NCBI GenBank assembly: GCA_020444505.1
Contig: JAHLKU010000005.1
Location: 1-64,000, forward strand
Length of the DNA: 64,000 bases
Source of the DNA: Actinomycetota bacterium
GTDB taxonomy: Bacteria > Actinomycetota > Acidimicrobiia > Spongiisociales > UBA11373
Reading direction: 5' to 3'
The notes under the pieces are model-generated. The model was not told the DNA's origin. It did not search any database and was given only the letters and a program-made list of their open reading frames with translations. The position numbers and the translations under genes were made by a program. Positions 1-9,043 of this stretch are shown here, piece after piece (position 1 is the first letter of the stretch; the number at the start of each line of letters is the position of its first letter).

Positions 1-54
1 GCCCCTTGCTCAGGAGTTCCGACTGAGCCGCTGCTCCGGGCGCGTGGCAGGTCG

Positions 55-70
55 TGCTCCCCGGGGAGCA
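55..70. terminator. Palindrome tgctccccggggagca, possible terminator of the minus-strand gene ending at 78
   Basis: Perfect 16-nt palindrome just beyond the stop codon of the minus-strand CDS; no clear U-tract. Confidence 0.35.
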
Positions 71-77
71 TCGAGCC

Positions 78-1646
78 CTACCACTCGCAGTGGACCACCT
101 GGTCGGTCCAGCCGGGCAGAGATGGGTGGTGGGCAACGTAGTCGAGAGGCCCCCACGTCTCGCCGTCGCAACCGAAGGTGGCGGCATGCCAATCTGTCTC
201 CTGGGGCGACAGGCTTTCGTTGCCGTCGATGATCAGCTCACCCTGGATGTCGAATCCCTCGATCAGGTAGTTGATCTGGGCACCCTTCACCCGGTTGTCC
301 TGGAGGCTGGCAGTGGCCCCGGCCGGCAGATAGGCCCAGAGCTGGCACATCTCACCGACGGCGCATGGCTGCCCCTCGGGTTGCGCAGGGTCGACTTCGC
401 AGGTGTTGGGGTTGCCCACGTTGCCGTACCACCCGATGCGGCATCCGGCTCCCCACATGTGGGTTCCGATGTTGATCCCGGCGTGGATGCCGCCGCATTC
501 GGTGTCCGACCGGCTGACGACGTTGTTGTCGTTGATCTCCAACCCGGAGATGTCGCTCGGACCCCACGTGTGCACGGCAATGCCCGCAAAGGCACCGTTG
601 TTGCCCTTTCTGGAGATCACCGTGTTGTGATTGATCCTGGCGCCTCTGCCCCCGAAGAACACGATCGCCACATCGGTTGCGTTGATGACGGTGTTGTGCT
701 CGATGACCAGGTCTGTCCCATCGGCGGTGATGCCGTCTGCCCATTGCGACAGCTCGCCGTCGGGATCGTTCACCGCACACCCGTCGATGTGGGTGTGCTC
801 GCCTGCGGAGTCGATCACGTTGTTGGTGATGGAACTCGCGGCACCGGTGAATCCGAGCGCCGTTCCGGACTCGACGTTGGTGATGGTCAGGTGGTCGACG
901 CTGAGGCCGGTGGACCACTTCGATGGCGCCGATCGGTAGTCCTGGGCGGGATCCTCTGGATCGATGCCGCCGGGAATGGAGATGCCGCCCGGATTGCACC
1001 ACGAATCACCCGCCTCGGTGCATTCGCCGGCCACCCAGCTACCCCAGTGGTCGTCGATCCCGTTTGGGATCTCATCCGATCCGGCGGCCTTGCGGTACTC
1101 GCTCCCTCCGTCCAGATGGAGGTACTGCAGTGTGATGTCGTCCAGTTGGCCGGGAGATCCGGAGTATCGGGCTCGCGAGTAGAGATGGATCATGAACCCG
1201 AGGAGATCCTCGGTGGCGATCAACGAGGCCGGGTTGTCGGGATCCGAGGAGGTGAGGGTGAGGTTCGATTTCGGCCCGTCCATCATGAGGAAGAGGGTCT
1301 TGTCGATCAGGTACCCGGCGTAGTCGGGTCCCGTGCCGGAACTGAAGACGAGTGTCTCTCCGGTGCGGAGGGCTCCCAGGGCTGCCTGGATGGCATCACT
1401 GTCGGGCTGATCGTCGTACGGGTCCGCTCCGAAGGCATCCACCAGGACCTCGGTGATTCCCATGGTCGTGGGGGTCGGAGCGGTCGTCGTGGTCGAGAGA
1501 GCGGGTGGAGCCGGTGCCGGCGTCGTTGAGGTGAGCGGGATGGCGGTGGATGTCGCCGGGACCGTCGTCGACTCCGGCGAGGACGTCGGGGAGGCACACG
1601 CAGATGCCACCAGCATCGGCACCAGCCAAGAGCAGGTCCGCCTCAT
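78..1646 (-). CDS. Secreted lipoprotein with right-handed parallel beta-helix repeats
   Basis: MRRTCSWLVPMLVASACASP lipoprotein signal, Thr-rich linker, repeated N-rich beta-helix rungs (IEHNTVINATD, INHNTVISRKG, INDNNVVSRSD); start chosen internal to the 556-aa ORF. Confidence 0.75.
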   Translation of the reverse strand: MRRTCSWLVPMLVASACASPTSSPESTTVPATSTAIPLTSTTPAPAPPALSTTTTAPTPTTMGITEVLVDAFGADPYDDQPDSDAIQAALGALRTGETLVFSSGTGPDYAGYLIDKTLFLMMDGPKSNLTLTSSDPDNPASLIATEDLLGFMIHLYSRARYSGSPGQLDDITLQYLHLDGGSEYRKAAGSDEIPNGIDDHWGSWVAGECTEAGDSWCNPGGISIPGGIDPEDPAQDYRSAPSKWSTGLSVDHLTITNVESGTALGFTGAASSITNNVIDSAGEHTHIDGCAVNDPDGELSQWADGITADGTDLVIEHNTVINATDVAIVFFGGRGARINHNTVISRKGNNGAFAGIAVHTWGPSDISGLEINDNNVVSRSDTECGGIHAGINIGTHMWGAGCRIGWYGNVGNPNTCEVDPAQPEGQPCAVGEMCQLWAYLPAGATASLQDNRVKGAQINYLIEGFDIQGELIIDGNESLSPQETDWHAATFGCDGETWGPLDYVAHHPSLPGWTDQVVHCEW

Positions 1647-1755
1647 CGCTACCTCCCGTACCCGGACTCTACGGAGGGGATCGCCGCTGGGGGCCTCGGG
1701 AAGCATCCGGTGCCGCGGCGTGATCCTCCAGGCAGGCCTCACCTCCACCCGGGCC

Positions 1756-2895
1756 CTAGCCGCTCTTCGACTTCCCGACCATGAAGCCGATCACCCCGAG
1801 GCCGGCTGCACCGAGCACGCCCAGCCCGACCGGCAGCCAGGGGAATGGACCGGGGGGTTCGGGGTCTTCGGCGGCGACGAATTCCTTGCCGAGTTCCGGG
1901 ATCGCCTCCGGAGGGATCCGGTCATCCGGATCGACGAACTCGGTCGGCCCCGTGTAGACCTGGCTGGCAGAACACAGCGGCCCCTTCGCGGTGATGGTGA
2001 AGGGTGTTTCCCCGTACTGGAAGGCGCTCATCTGCCCGCCGAGGATGGGCCGGTTGACGTGGAAGGCCCCGGTGGAGTCGGTGCTCGCCCACCCGTCGCC
2101 CACGCCCTGTTCCACTCCATCCTTGTACAGGTAGATGGTGACCTCGGGAAGGTAGCCCGATCCGTAGAGATTGACGTACCCGAGGTCGCCCTGAGGATCC
2201 TGGTAGGCCTCCGGGACTCCCGGCTCAGGTGACCCGGATCCCCACCAGGCGAACAGCGCGCAGGTCTCGGGCAGGTCGGGCGGCTGAGCGATCGTGGTCG
2301 CCTCGCACTCCGTCCCCTGAACCGTGACGACGAACGGCGCGGTGAACTGCGGGGGGATGACGTCCGCGAGCGTGGGGTCCCCGATCCAACTCGTGAGGTT
2401 GGGGTCCCCCCGGAAGAAGCGGCCCGACTGGTCGACGATCCCCAGGACGTAGCTGGTCCAGGTGACTCCGTCGACCACGAGCCAGAGCGTCTCCCCGGGA
2501 ACGAAGCCGTCCCCGTAGATGTTCCACTGCCCGATGTTGTGGGGGTAGCTCCCCTGATAGTCCAGCGGGACGCCCGGATACGGCTCCCCGACACCGAACC
2601 ACGCCGCGACCATGCACGCGGGACCAGGCTCGGTCGTAGTAGTAGTCGTCGTCGTCGGGGTCGTGGTGGCGGTCGTCGTGGTCGGCGCCTTGGTTGTGGG
2701 CGGCGCCGCGGTGGTTGACGTCGTGGTCGTCGGGACACCGACCGGCGTCGACGTCGTCGTCGACGACGGACTGGTGCCGGGCTCCGGTGGCGCAGCGGCC
2801 ACGGGACCGGTCCACACCGTCCCGGCAATGGCGATCATGCCCACGGCGAGCGCGAACGGGGCAACGAGACTTCGGGATCGGCGCAAGGGCCCCAC
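1756..2895 (-). CDS. Secreted cell-surface protein with Thr-rich stalk and C-terminal TM anchor
   Basis: N-terminal signal peptide, long T/P-rich low-complexity linker, two related domains (ACMVAAWFGVGEPYPGVP / TCALFAWWGSGSPEPGVP), C-terminal hydrophobic helix followed by KSKSG. Confidence 0.7.
   Translation of the reverse strand: MGPLRRSRSLVAPFALAVGMIAIAGTVWTGPVAAAPPEPGTSPSSTTTSTPVGVPTTTTSTTAAPPTTKAPTTTTATTTPTTTTTTTTEPGPACMVAAWFGVGEPYPGVPLDYQGSYPHNIGQWNIYGDGFVPGETLWLVVDGVTWTSYVLGIVDQSGRFFRGDPNLTSWIGDPTLADVIPPQFTAPFVVTVQGTECEATTIAQPPDLPETCALFAWWGSGSPEPGVPEAYQDPQGDLGYVNLYGSGYLPEVTIYLYKDGVEQGVGDGWASTDSTGAFHVNRPILGGQMSAFQYGETPFTITAKGPLCSASQVYTGPTEFVDPDDRIPPEAIPELGKEFVAAEDPEPPGPFPWLPVGLGVLGAAGLGVIGFMVGKSKSG
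2629..2775. repeat. Low-complexity GTC/GTA/GTG trinucleotide tract encoding the Thr-rich stalk
   Basis: gtcgtagtagtagtcgtcgtcgtcgg... and gtcgacgtcgtcgtcgacgac visible in sequence. Confidence 0.7.
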
Positions 2896-3095
2896 CCCCC
2901 TTTGGATTGCCGGATGGCGTCTCTCAGGCTACTCATGGCGTCGCGGAGGCGCTCAGACCCGCCAAGGCCCGATGCGCCACGCCGGATCTGCGTCATCACC
3001 CGAAGGCCCTCCGACACCGTGGCCCGAGCCCATTGCACGCTGGTGCACACGCCGGCTCGGGCGCCACGCTGCGCTTCTCCGTAGAGTGGCGGATC

Positions 3096-3785
3096 GTGCG
3101 ACTGACTACCGACGGCGACGCAGCGATGCGGGTCACTGATGTGTTCGGGCTCGACGTGGCCACGACGGTGGAATCGCCGGTGCGGATCCGGCGGGAGCAT
3201 CTCGCGGCGGTCACGATGGACGTCGAGATCATCGACGAGCACCCGCCGGACGTGATCAAGGGGCTCGCCGGTGGAGCGGGGCAAGTCGAGCTGTCGCGCG
3301 TCGAGGGACGCGGCAGGGTGTCGCTCCGGCCGGCGGGAAGAAGCCTCCGTGTCTTCGAGATGACGCAGCCGATCACCCTGCTCGACCCGTCGGTCATCAT
3401 CGCCGTGGACACGGCCATCGACATCGCGCTCGGCGAGAAGCTCGATCGCTCGCTCGGTCTCGCCCGGCCGGCCCGCAACGCATGGGAACTCGGGGGGCGG
3501 GGTCTCATCGCGTTGGGCACGAGGGGACACGCCGAGGTTCGCGAAGTCACACCGGATGCTCCGCTGATCGTCGAGGTGGGTGCGCTCGTCGCCTACTCGA
3601 GGGGGATCGTGATGTCCGAAGCGGACGACTATCGAAGCCGGGTGGCCGCCCGGGGCGTGAAGCGGGTGCTCGGCACGGTCTTCGAGAAGCTCGGGGTGCC
3701 CCTGAAGCTCGATGGAGGGCGCGACCGCATCTGGGTCGTCGTCGAGGGCGGGGGTTTCATCGTCGTGCAGAGCGTCGTCGATTGA
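3096..3785 (+). CDS. Hypothetical protein, possibly AIM24-like
   Basis: ORF; GTG at 3096 is in frame and preceded by TAGAGT with an 8-nt gap (leaderless); family assignment weak. Confidence 0.5.
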   Translation: MRLTTDGDAAMRVTDVFGLDVATTVESPVRIRREHLAAVTMDVEIIDEHPPDVIKGLAGGAGQVELSRVEGRGRVSLRPAGRSLRVFEMTQPITLLDPSVIIAVDTAIDIALGEKLDRSLGLARPARNAWELGGRGLIALGTRGHAEVREVTPDAPLIVEVGALVAYSRGIVMSEADDYRSRVAARGVKRVLGTVFEKLGVPLKLDGGRDRIWVVVEGGGFIVVQSVVD

Positions 3786-3967
3786 TGCCGGCACGCGCCA
3801 CTCCTGCCTGAGGGGACTCCATCCGCGTCGCGTCCACGGGTCGTCACGTCCCGGCTCCCATCCACCGGGCGCCCTGCGGTGCCGCGGCCCGACGTTCGTG
3901 TCCCGACCGGCCGCCGGCCGGGCGCCGGTAGAGTCGGCGGGCCGTCGAGGGAAGGCCGAGCAACGGG

Positions 3968-4942
3968 ATGACCGCGGTGATCACGGGTGCCTCCGGGCAC
4001 CTCGGCGTCAGCCTGATCCGGGCGCTCGTGGAGCGAGGCACCGCGGTGCGCGCCGTGGTGCACCGCAACGCGGCGCCGCTCGAGGGCCTCGGGGTCGAGG
4101 TGGTTCGGGGCGACGTGCTCGACCCGGCGTCGCTGCGTGAAGCCTTCGACGGGGCAGCCGCCGTCTACCACCTCGCCGCCGTCATCTCCATCACCGGCGA
4201 TCCCGACGGCACAGTGGCCCGCGTCAACGTGGAGGGCGCCGCCAACGCGGCCGCGGCCGCCCGGGACGCCCGGGTCGGCCGGTTCGTCCACTGTTCGTCC
4301 ATCCACGCCTTCGACCTCGCTGCCGGCGCCCCGGTGGTGGACGAGTCGTCTCCACGGGTCCCGCACGGGTCACGGAGGCACCCAGCCTACGACCGGTCGA
4401 AGGCCGACGGCGAGCGCAGGGTGCGGGAGGAGATCGCCGCAGGGTTGGACGGCGTCATCGTCCACCCCACCAGCATCATCGGGCCCGACGACCACGAGCC
4501 CTCCCGAATGGGGCGGTTCTTCCTCGGCCTCCGCGACCGCACCCTCCCGGCGCTCGTGCGCGGCGCGTTCGACTTCGTGGACGTCCGCGACGTCGCCGCA
4601 GCGATGGTGGCCGCGGCAGCACGGGGGAGGAGGGGCCGGTCCTACATCCTGGGCGGCCGCACCAGGACCGTGGCCGAGATGGCCGCGCTCGCGCGACAGA
4701 TCGCCGGGGTGCGGCCCCCGCGCCTCGTGCTGCCCCGCGGCGTCGCCCGCCTGGGCCTGCCGTTCATCGCCGCCGCAGCGAAGGTCCGGAAGGTGGAGCC
4801 GTTGTACACCGCAGAGTCGCTCGACGCGCTGGCCCTCCGCAGCCGCATCGACCACGGCCTCGCCGCACGCGAGCTGGGGTTCACGGCCCGCCCACTCGAA
4901 GACACGGTCCGCGACATCTACCGGTGGTTCGAACGTGACTGA
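3968..4942 (+). CDS. NAD-dependent epimerase/dehydratase (extended SDR)
   Basis: N-terminal VITGASGHLGVSLIRALVERG Rossmann motif, YDRSKADGER (YxxxK). Confidence 0.85.
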   Translation: MTAVITGASGHLGVSLIRALVERGTAVRAVVHRNAAPLEGLGVEVVRGDVLDPASLREAFDGAAAVYHLAAVISITGDPDGTVARVNVEGAANAAAAARDARVGRFVHCSSIHAFDLAAGAPVVDESSPRVPHGSRRHPAYDRSKADGERRVREEIAAGLDGVIVHPTSIIGPDDHEPSRMGRFFLGLRDRTLPALVRGAFDFVDVRDVAAAMVAAAARGRRGRSYILGGRTRTVAEMAALARQIAGVRPPRLVLPRGVARLGLPFIAAAAKVRKVEPLYTAESLDALALRSRIDHGLAARELGFTARPLEDTVRDIYRWFERD

Positions 4943-5693
4943 GGCCTCCTGGCACGGCGTGGCCGTCTGGGCCGAGTTCGGCTTCGCCGGGGCAGCGCTG
5001 CTCGCCCTGGTGTTCGTGGCGGCCCCGTACGGCCGTCACGAACGGCCCGGATGGGGGCCGACGATCCCCGCCCGGGTGGGGTGGCTGGTCATGGAGTCGC
5101 CTGCGGTGGTGGTGTTCGCCGCCCTCTACGCCCTCGGCGACCACGCCTGGGAGGCGGCACCGTTGGCCCTGGCCGCCATGTGGATGGCCCATTACGTGCA
5201 CCGCACGCTCGTGTTCCCCTTCAGGATGCGCGAGCGGGGCAAGCGGATGCCGCTGGTGATCGCCGCGATGGCGTTCGTGTTCAACGTCCTCAACGTGTAC
5301 GTGGTGGCCCGGTGGGTCTCACACCTCGGGGACTACGACACGTCGTGGCTGTGGGATCCCCGCTTCCTGGCGGGGGCGGCGGTGTTCGTGGCGGGGTCGG
5401 CCGTCAACCACCGGGCAGACACCACCCTGATCGGGCTGCGCAAGCCCGGCGACACCGGGTATCGCATCCCCGAGGGGTGGCTGTTCGACAGGATCACGAG
5501 CCCCAACTACTTCGGGGAGATCGTGGAGTGGTTCGGGTTCGCGCTCGCCACCTGGTCGCTCGCCGGCCTCGCGTTCGCCGTGTTCACCGCCGCCAACATC
5601 GGCCCGCGCGCCTTCGCCAATCGGCGCTGGTACCGCGCCACCTTCCCCGACTACCCGCCGGAGCGGAAGGCGCTGATCCCCTACCTCTGGTGA
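4935..5693 (+). CDS. Steroid 5-alpha-reductase-like / DUF1295 membrane protein
   Basis: Multiple TM helices; C-terminal FDRITSPNYFGEIVEWFGFA...RRWYRATFPDYPPERKALIPYLW typical of the family; GTG start overlaps previous stop. Confidence 0.8.
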   Translation: MTEASWHGVAVWAEFGFAGAALLALVFVAAPYGRHERPGWGPTIPARVGWLVMESPAVVVFAALYALGDHAWEAAPLALAAMWMAHYVHRTLVFPFRMRERGKRMPLVIAAMAFVFNVLNVYVVARWVSHLGDYDTSWLWDPRFLAGAAVFVAGSAVNHRADTTLIGLRKPGDTGYRIPEGWLFDRITSPNYFGEIVEWFGFALATWSLAGLAFAVFTAANIGPRAFANRRWYRATFPDYPPERKALIPYLW

Positions 5694-5783
5694 CGGCGCG
5701 TGGCGGCCGGCGTGGGGCCCGCGCCATCCTCAAGTTCCCGGATCGCGGGACCGATGAACTGCCAAGGCATCCCAGGAGACGCC

Positions 5784-6149
5784 ATGCGATACCACTGGAT
5801 GCGGCAGGGGTCCGCCCTCGCCATCGGGGTCCTGATCCTGGCCGGCATCGCCGCCGTGATGAGCATCAATGCCCGCGCCGCCGGACTGGACACCGCCGGC
5901 AGCGCTGCGACGGGCATGACGATCTTCGACTTCGAGTGCGCCTCCTGCCACGGATACGCCGCCGAGGGCACCGACGCCGCGCCGGCCCTGGTGGGTGATG
6001 GCGCGCCCGCCGACGTCCTCAGCACGGAGGACATCGGCTGCAGGGTCGCCGAGGGGTTCGGTGCCATGCCGGCCGCGACCCTGTCCGACCGCGACCTCGC
6101 CGACGTGGCCGCCTACCTGCGCGAGATCCAGGCGTTCGGCGGCATCTGA
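5784..6149 (+). CDS. Small membrane-anchored or secreted c-type cytochrome
   Basis: N-terminal signal/TM, CASCHG heme motif, class-I cytochrome c-like C-terminus (DLADVAAYLREIQ). Confidence 0.8.
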   Translation: MRYHWMRQGSALAIGVLILAGIAAVMSINARAAGLDTAGSAATGMTIFDFECASCHGYAAEGTDAAPALVGDGAPADVLSTEDIGCRVAEGFGAMPAATLSDRDLADVAAYLREIQAFGGI

Positions 6150-6153
6150 GCCG

Positions 6154-7467
6154 TCAACCGGCGATCCGGGCAGCGATCTGCCGCACCTCGGCGGCCGCCG
6201 CGTCGAGGTCGATGGTGGTGAGCGCCCCGTTCTCGACCACCCGGCGCCCGCCCACCCAGACGTCGGTGACGTCGCGCGCCGACCCCGCCCAGACCAGGTG
6301 GCCCAGCACCTCCGCCGGGTCCTCCAGCGGCCCGTACTCGGGCCGATCGAGCGAGAACCGGACCACATCGGCCCTGCGGCCGGGTTCGAGCGCGCCCAGG
6401 TCGTCCCGCCCCAGGGCGGCCGCCGCTTCCGAGGTGACCATCCTGAGGGCGTCCTCCACCCCCAGGGCCTGGGCGTCCCCGTCCCGCAGGCGGGCGTAGA
6501 GCAACGCCAGCCGCGCCTCGGAGAGCACGTCGAGGTCGTCGTTGGAGGCGGGGCCGTCGGTGGACACCGACACGTTCACTCCCGCCTCCCGCATCGCCCG
6601 CACCGGGGCGATGCCGGACGCCAGTTTGCCGTTCGACCCGGGGCAGTGGGCGACGCCCACCCCGTGCCGCCCGAACAACGCCATGTCGTCCGGCGTCAGC
6701 CACACCCCGTGGGCCGCGATGACCCGGGCCTCCAGCAACCCGAGCGCCTCCAGGTGGGCGGGGACCGTCATCCCGGTGCGCTCCTCGACCGGAGCTCCCT
6801 CGGAGCGGGTCTCCGCCACGTGGATGTGCACCGCCATGCCGTGGGCGAGCGCAGCGTCCCGCACGGCCGCGAGCGCCTCGTCCCCGACCGTGTAGGCCGA
6901 GTGCGGGCCCAGCGTGAACTCCACCATCGGGTCGCCCGCATGCCGCTCGGACAGCGCGACCGCCTCGGTTATCTGCCCGGCCGGCGAGCCGAAACGCTCC
7001 GGGCCGCTGATGACGGCGGCCCCCACGATGGCCCGGATCCCGGCGCGGGCGGCGCCGGCGGCGATCTGCTCCGGGAAGAAGTACATCTCGTTGGTGGTGG
7101 TGACACCGTTGAGCAGCATCTCCGCGGACCCCAGCGCCATCCCGGCGGCGACGTCGGCGGGGGAGAGGCGCGCCTCCCTCGGCCAGATCGCCTCCCTCAG
7201 CCAGCGATCGAGGGGAAGGCCCTCCCCGGTGCCCCGCAGCACCGTCATCGACGTGTGGGCGTGGCCGTTCAGGAGGCCCGGCAGCAGCAACCCGCCCATC
7301 TGCAGCACCGCTGCGCCCGGCCTGGGCGGCGGGGCGCCGCCCAGCGGCCCCACCCCGGCCACCAACCCGTCCTCGACGTCCACGTACCCGGGGGCGTGCA
7401 CCGAGCACGCGGCATCCATCGGCGCGACGGCGTCGGCGACCAGGCGCAGGGGCGGCGGCACGGTCAC
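6154..7467 (-). CDS. Amidohydrolase, MTA/SAH deaminase-like (TRZ/ATZ family)
   Basis: NGHAHTSMTVLRG, HIHVAETRSE, AAHGVWLTPDD, STDGPASNDDLD metal-ligand motifs; GTG start in 4-bp overlap with upstream CDS. Confidence 0.85.
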   Translation of the reverse strand: MTVPPPLRLVADAVAPMDAACSVHAPGYVDVEDGLVAGVGPLGGAPPPRPGAAVLQMGGLLLPGLLNGHAHTSMTVLRGTGEGLPLDRWLREAIWPREARLSPADVAAGMALGSAEMLLNGVTTTNEMYFFPEQIAAGAARAGIRAIVGAAVISGPERFGSPAGQITEAVALSERHAGDPMVEFTLGPHSAYTVGDEALAAVRDAALAHGMAVHIHVAETRSEGAPVEERTGMTVPAHLEALGLLEARVIAAHGVWLTPDDMALFGRHGVGVAHCPGSNGKLASGIAPVRAMREAGVNVSVSTDGPASNDDLDVLSEARLALLYARLRDGDAQALGVEDALRMVTSEAAAALGRDDLGALEPGRRADVVRFSLDRPEYGPLEDPAEVLGHLVWAGSARDVTDVWVGGRRVVENGALTTIDLDAAAAEVRQIAARIAG

Positions 7468-8834
7468 GATGCGGCCTCCAACCGGTAGACGGCGCCGGTG
7501 TCGGACGCCACCAGCAGCAACTCGCCCGCCCCGTCGAGCCCGAACGAGGCCACCGAGCCCAGTTCGCCGAGCGCTGCCGTCCAGTCCTGCGGCTGGGTGA
7601 CGTTCTCCCCGTCGAACACGAACGAGCGCACCCACCCCGCGCACCAGTCGGCATAGAAGTAGTGGCCGTCCAGTTGCGGGATGGCGGCCCCCCGGTAGAC
7701 GTACCCCCCGGTGACGGCGCACTGGTCGCCCTCGTGCGGGTACTCGAGGATCGGCCGGATCACGTCGGTGCGGCTGCCGCAGGCGGCGTCGAAGTAGCAG
7801 GTGGAGCCCTCCATGAGCGGCCAGCCGAAGTTGGCGCCGCCGTCGGCGAGCGCCACCGTGTCGATCTCCTCCCAGTTCTCCTCGCCCACGTCACCCACGT
7901 AGAGGCGCCCGCCGGCGGCGTCGATCGAGAACCGCCACGGGTTCCGCAGCCCGTAGGCCCAGATCTCCCCGAGGCCGTCGGTGGTCGTGAACGGGTTGCC
8001 GGGGGGGACGGCGTAGGGGTCGCCGCCGTCGACGTCGATCCGCAGGATGCTGCCCTGCAGCGTGTCGAGGCTCTGCGGGTTCACGGCGGCGTCGGTGCCG
8101 TCGCCGAGGCCGATGTACAGGTAGCCGTCGGGGCCGAACGTGAGCATCCCGCCCCGATGGCGGAAGCCCACCTGGTCCACCTCCAGGATCACCTTGCCCG
8201 ACGCCGGGTCCGCCACGTTCGGATCGGCGGAGACGGCGTACTCGGCGATCACCGAATCGGTGTCGAGGTCGGTGTAGTGGACGAAGAACCGGCCGTTGGC
8301 GGCGTAGTCGGGATGGAAGGCGAGGCCGAGCATGCCCAGTTCCACCCCGCTGGCGCTGTCGATGAGGTCGGTGAGGTCCAGGAAGGGATCGCCGCGAACC
8401 GACCCGCCGGGCTCCACCACCGCGACCACCCCGGCGCGCTCCACCACGAACACCCGGTCGTCCCCGGCGGGGGACGCGGCGTACACGGGGAAGGAGAACC
8501 CGTCGGCCACCACCGCAGCGCGCAGCGCCAGGTCGGCGGTGGCCGGCGCGGTGGTGGCGGAGGCGTCCCCGGTGGTCCCGGTGGTCTCCGAACCGGATGC
8601 GAGGGTCGTCGCTCCGCCGGTGGTGACCGTGGACGCGGCGGCATCCGACGTCGACGTCCCTGGAGCGCCCGTGGTCGTGGGAGCAGCGGCGCCGTCCCCG
8701 CCGCCGAAGGCCAGGTAGGCGGCCAGCGCCGCCACCGCCACCAGGATCACGAGGGAGAACGGCCGGTTGGCGCGCGTGAACAGCAGCGCCGGGAAGGCGG
8801 GCTGGCTCGGCGGCCGGGGAGGACGGACGGTCAT
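7464..8834 (-). CDS. PQQ-dependent sugar (glucose/sorbosone) dehydrogenase-like protein, membrane anchored
   Basis: N-terminal TM and T/S-rich linker; LGLAFHPDYAANGRFFVHYTD, GDGTDAAVNPQSLDTLQGSILRID, WAYGLRNPWRFSID family signatures. Confidence 0.85.
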   Translation of the reverse strand: MTVRPPRPPSQPAFPALLFTRANRPFSLVILVAVAALAAYLAFGGGDGAAAPTTTGAPGTSTSDAAASTVTTGGATTLASGSETTGTTGDASATTAPATADLALRAAVVADGFSFPVYAASPAGDDRVFVVERAGVVAVVEPGGSVRGDPFLDLTDLIDSASGVELGMLGLAFHPDYAANGRFFVHYTDLDTDSVIAEYAVSADPNVADPASGKVILEVDQVGFRHRGGMLTFGPDGYLYIGLGDGTDAAVNPQSLDTLQGSILRIDVDGGDPYAVPPGNPFTTTDGLGEIWAYGLRNPWRFSIDAAGGRLYVGDVGEENWEEIDTVALADGGANFGWPLMEGSTCYFDAACGSRTDVIRPILEYPHEGDQCAVTGGYVYRGAAIPQLDGHYFYADWCAGWVRSFVFDGENVTQPQDWTAALGELGSVASFGLDGAGELLLVASDTGAVYRLEAAS

Positions 8835-8963
8835 CTCGCCACATACTCGCAGGGCGGAGGCGCCGACGACGAGTCAGAACCGGCTCCGGGAACGGCCTGC
8901 CGGTGAGGGGCGTGGTGCCGGCCCGCGAGGTGGGGGAGGGACGTTCCCGACAGGCCGTCGCTT

Positions 8964-8979
8964 AGGGCCGAAAGACCCT
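8964..8979 (-). promoter_or_regulatory. DosR-box-like palindrome AGGGTCTTTCGGCCCT (site 1)
   Basis: agggccgaaagaccct, inside a 9-bp perfect inverted repeat cgcttaggg-N8-ccctaagcg (8959-8984); 65 nt upstream of the decaheme cytochrome start. Confidence 0.5.
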
Positions 8980-9043
8980 AAGCGCCCCTTATCGCACCTG
9001 CTTGGATTGGCCCCAGTTAGCCGCACCTTGCGGGAGGAGTGAC

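Noticed and set aside
54-1529. 491-aa plus-strand ORF opposite the beta-helix lipoprotein
   Set aside because: GC-rich shadow ORF: H/V/G/D-rich composition without domain signatures; the minus-strand frame has signal peptide and repeats.
2629-2775. Possible CRISPR-like or VNTR array
   Set aside because: Trinucleotide low-complexity DNA explained by the Thr-rich coding stalk; no spaced repeats.
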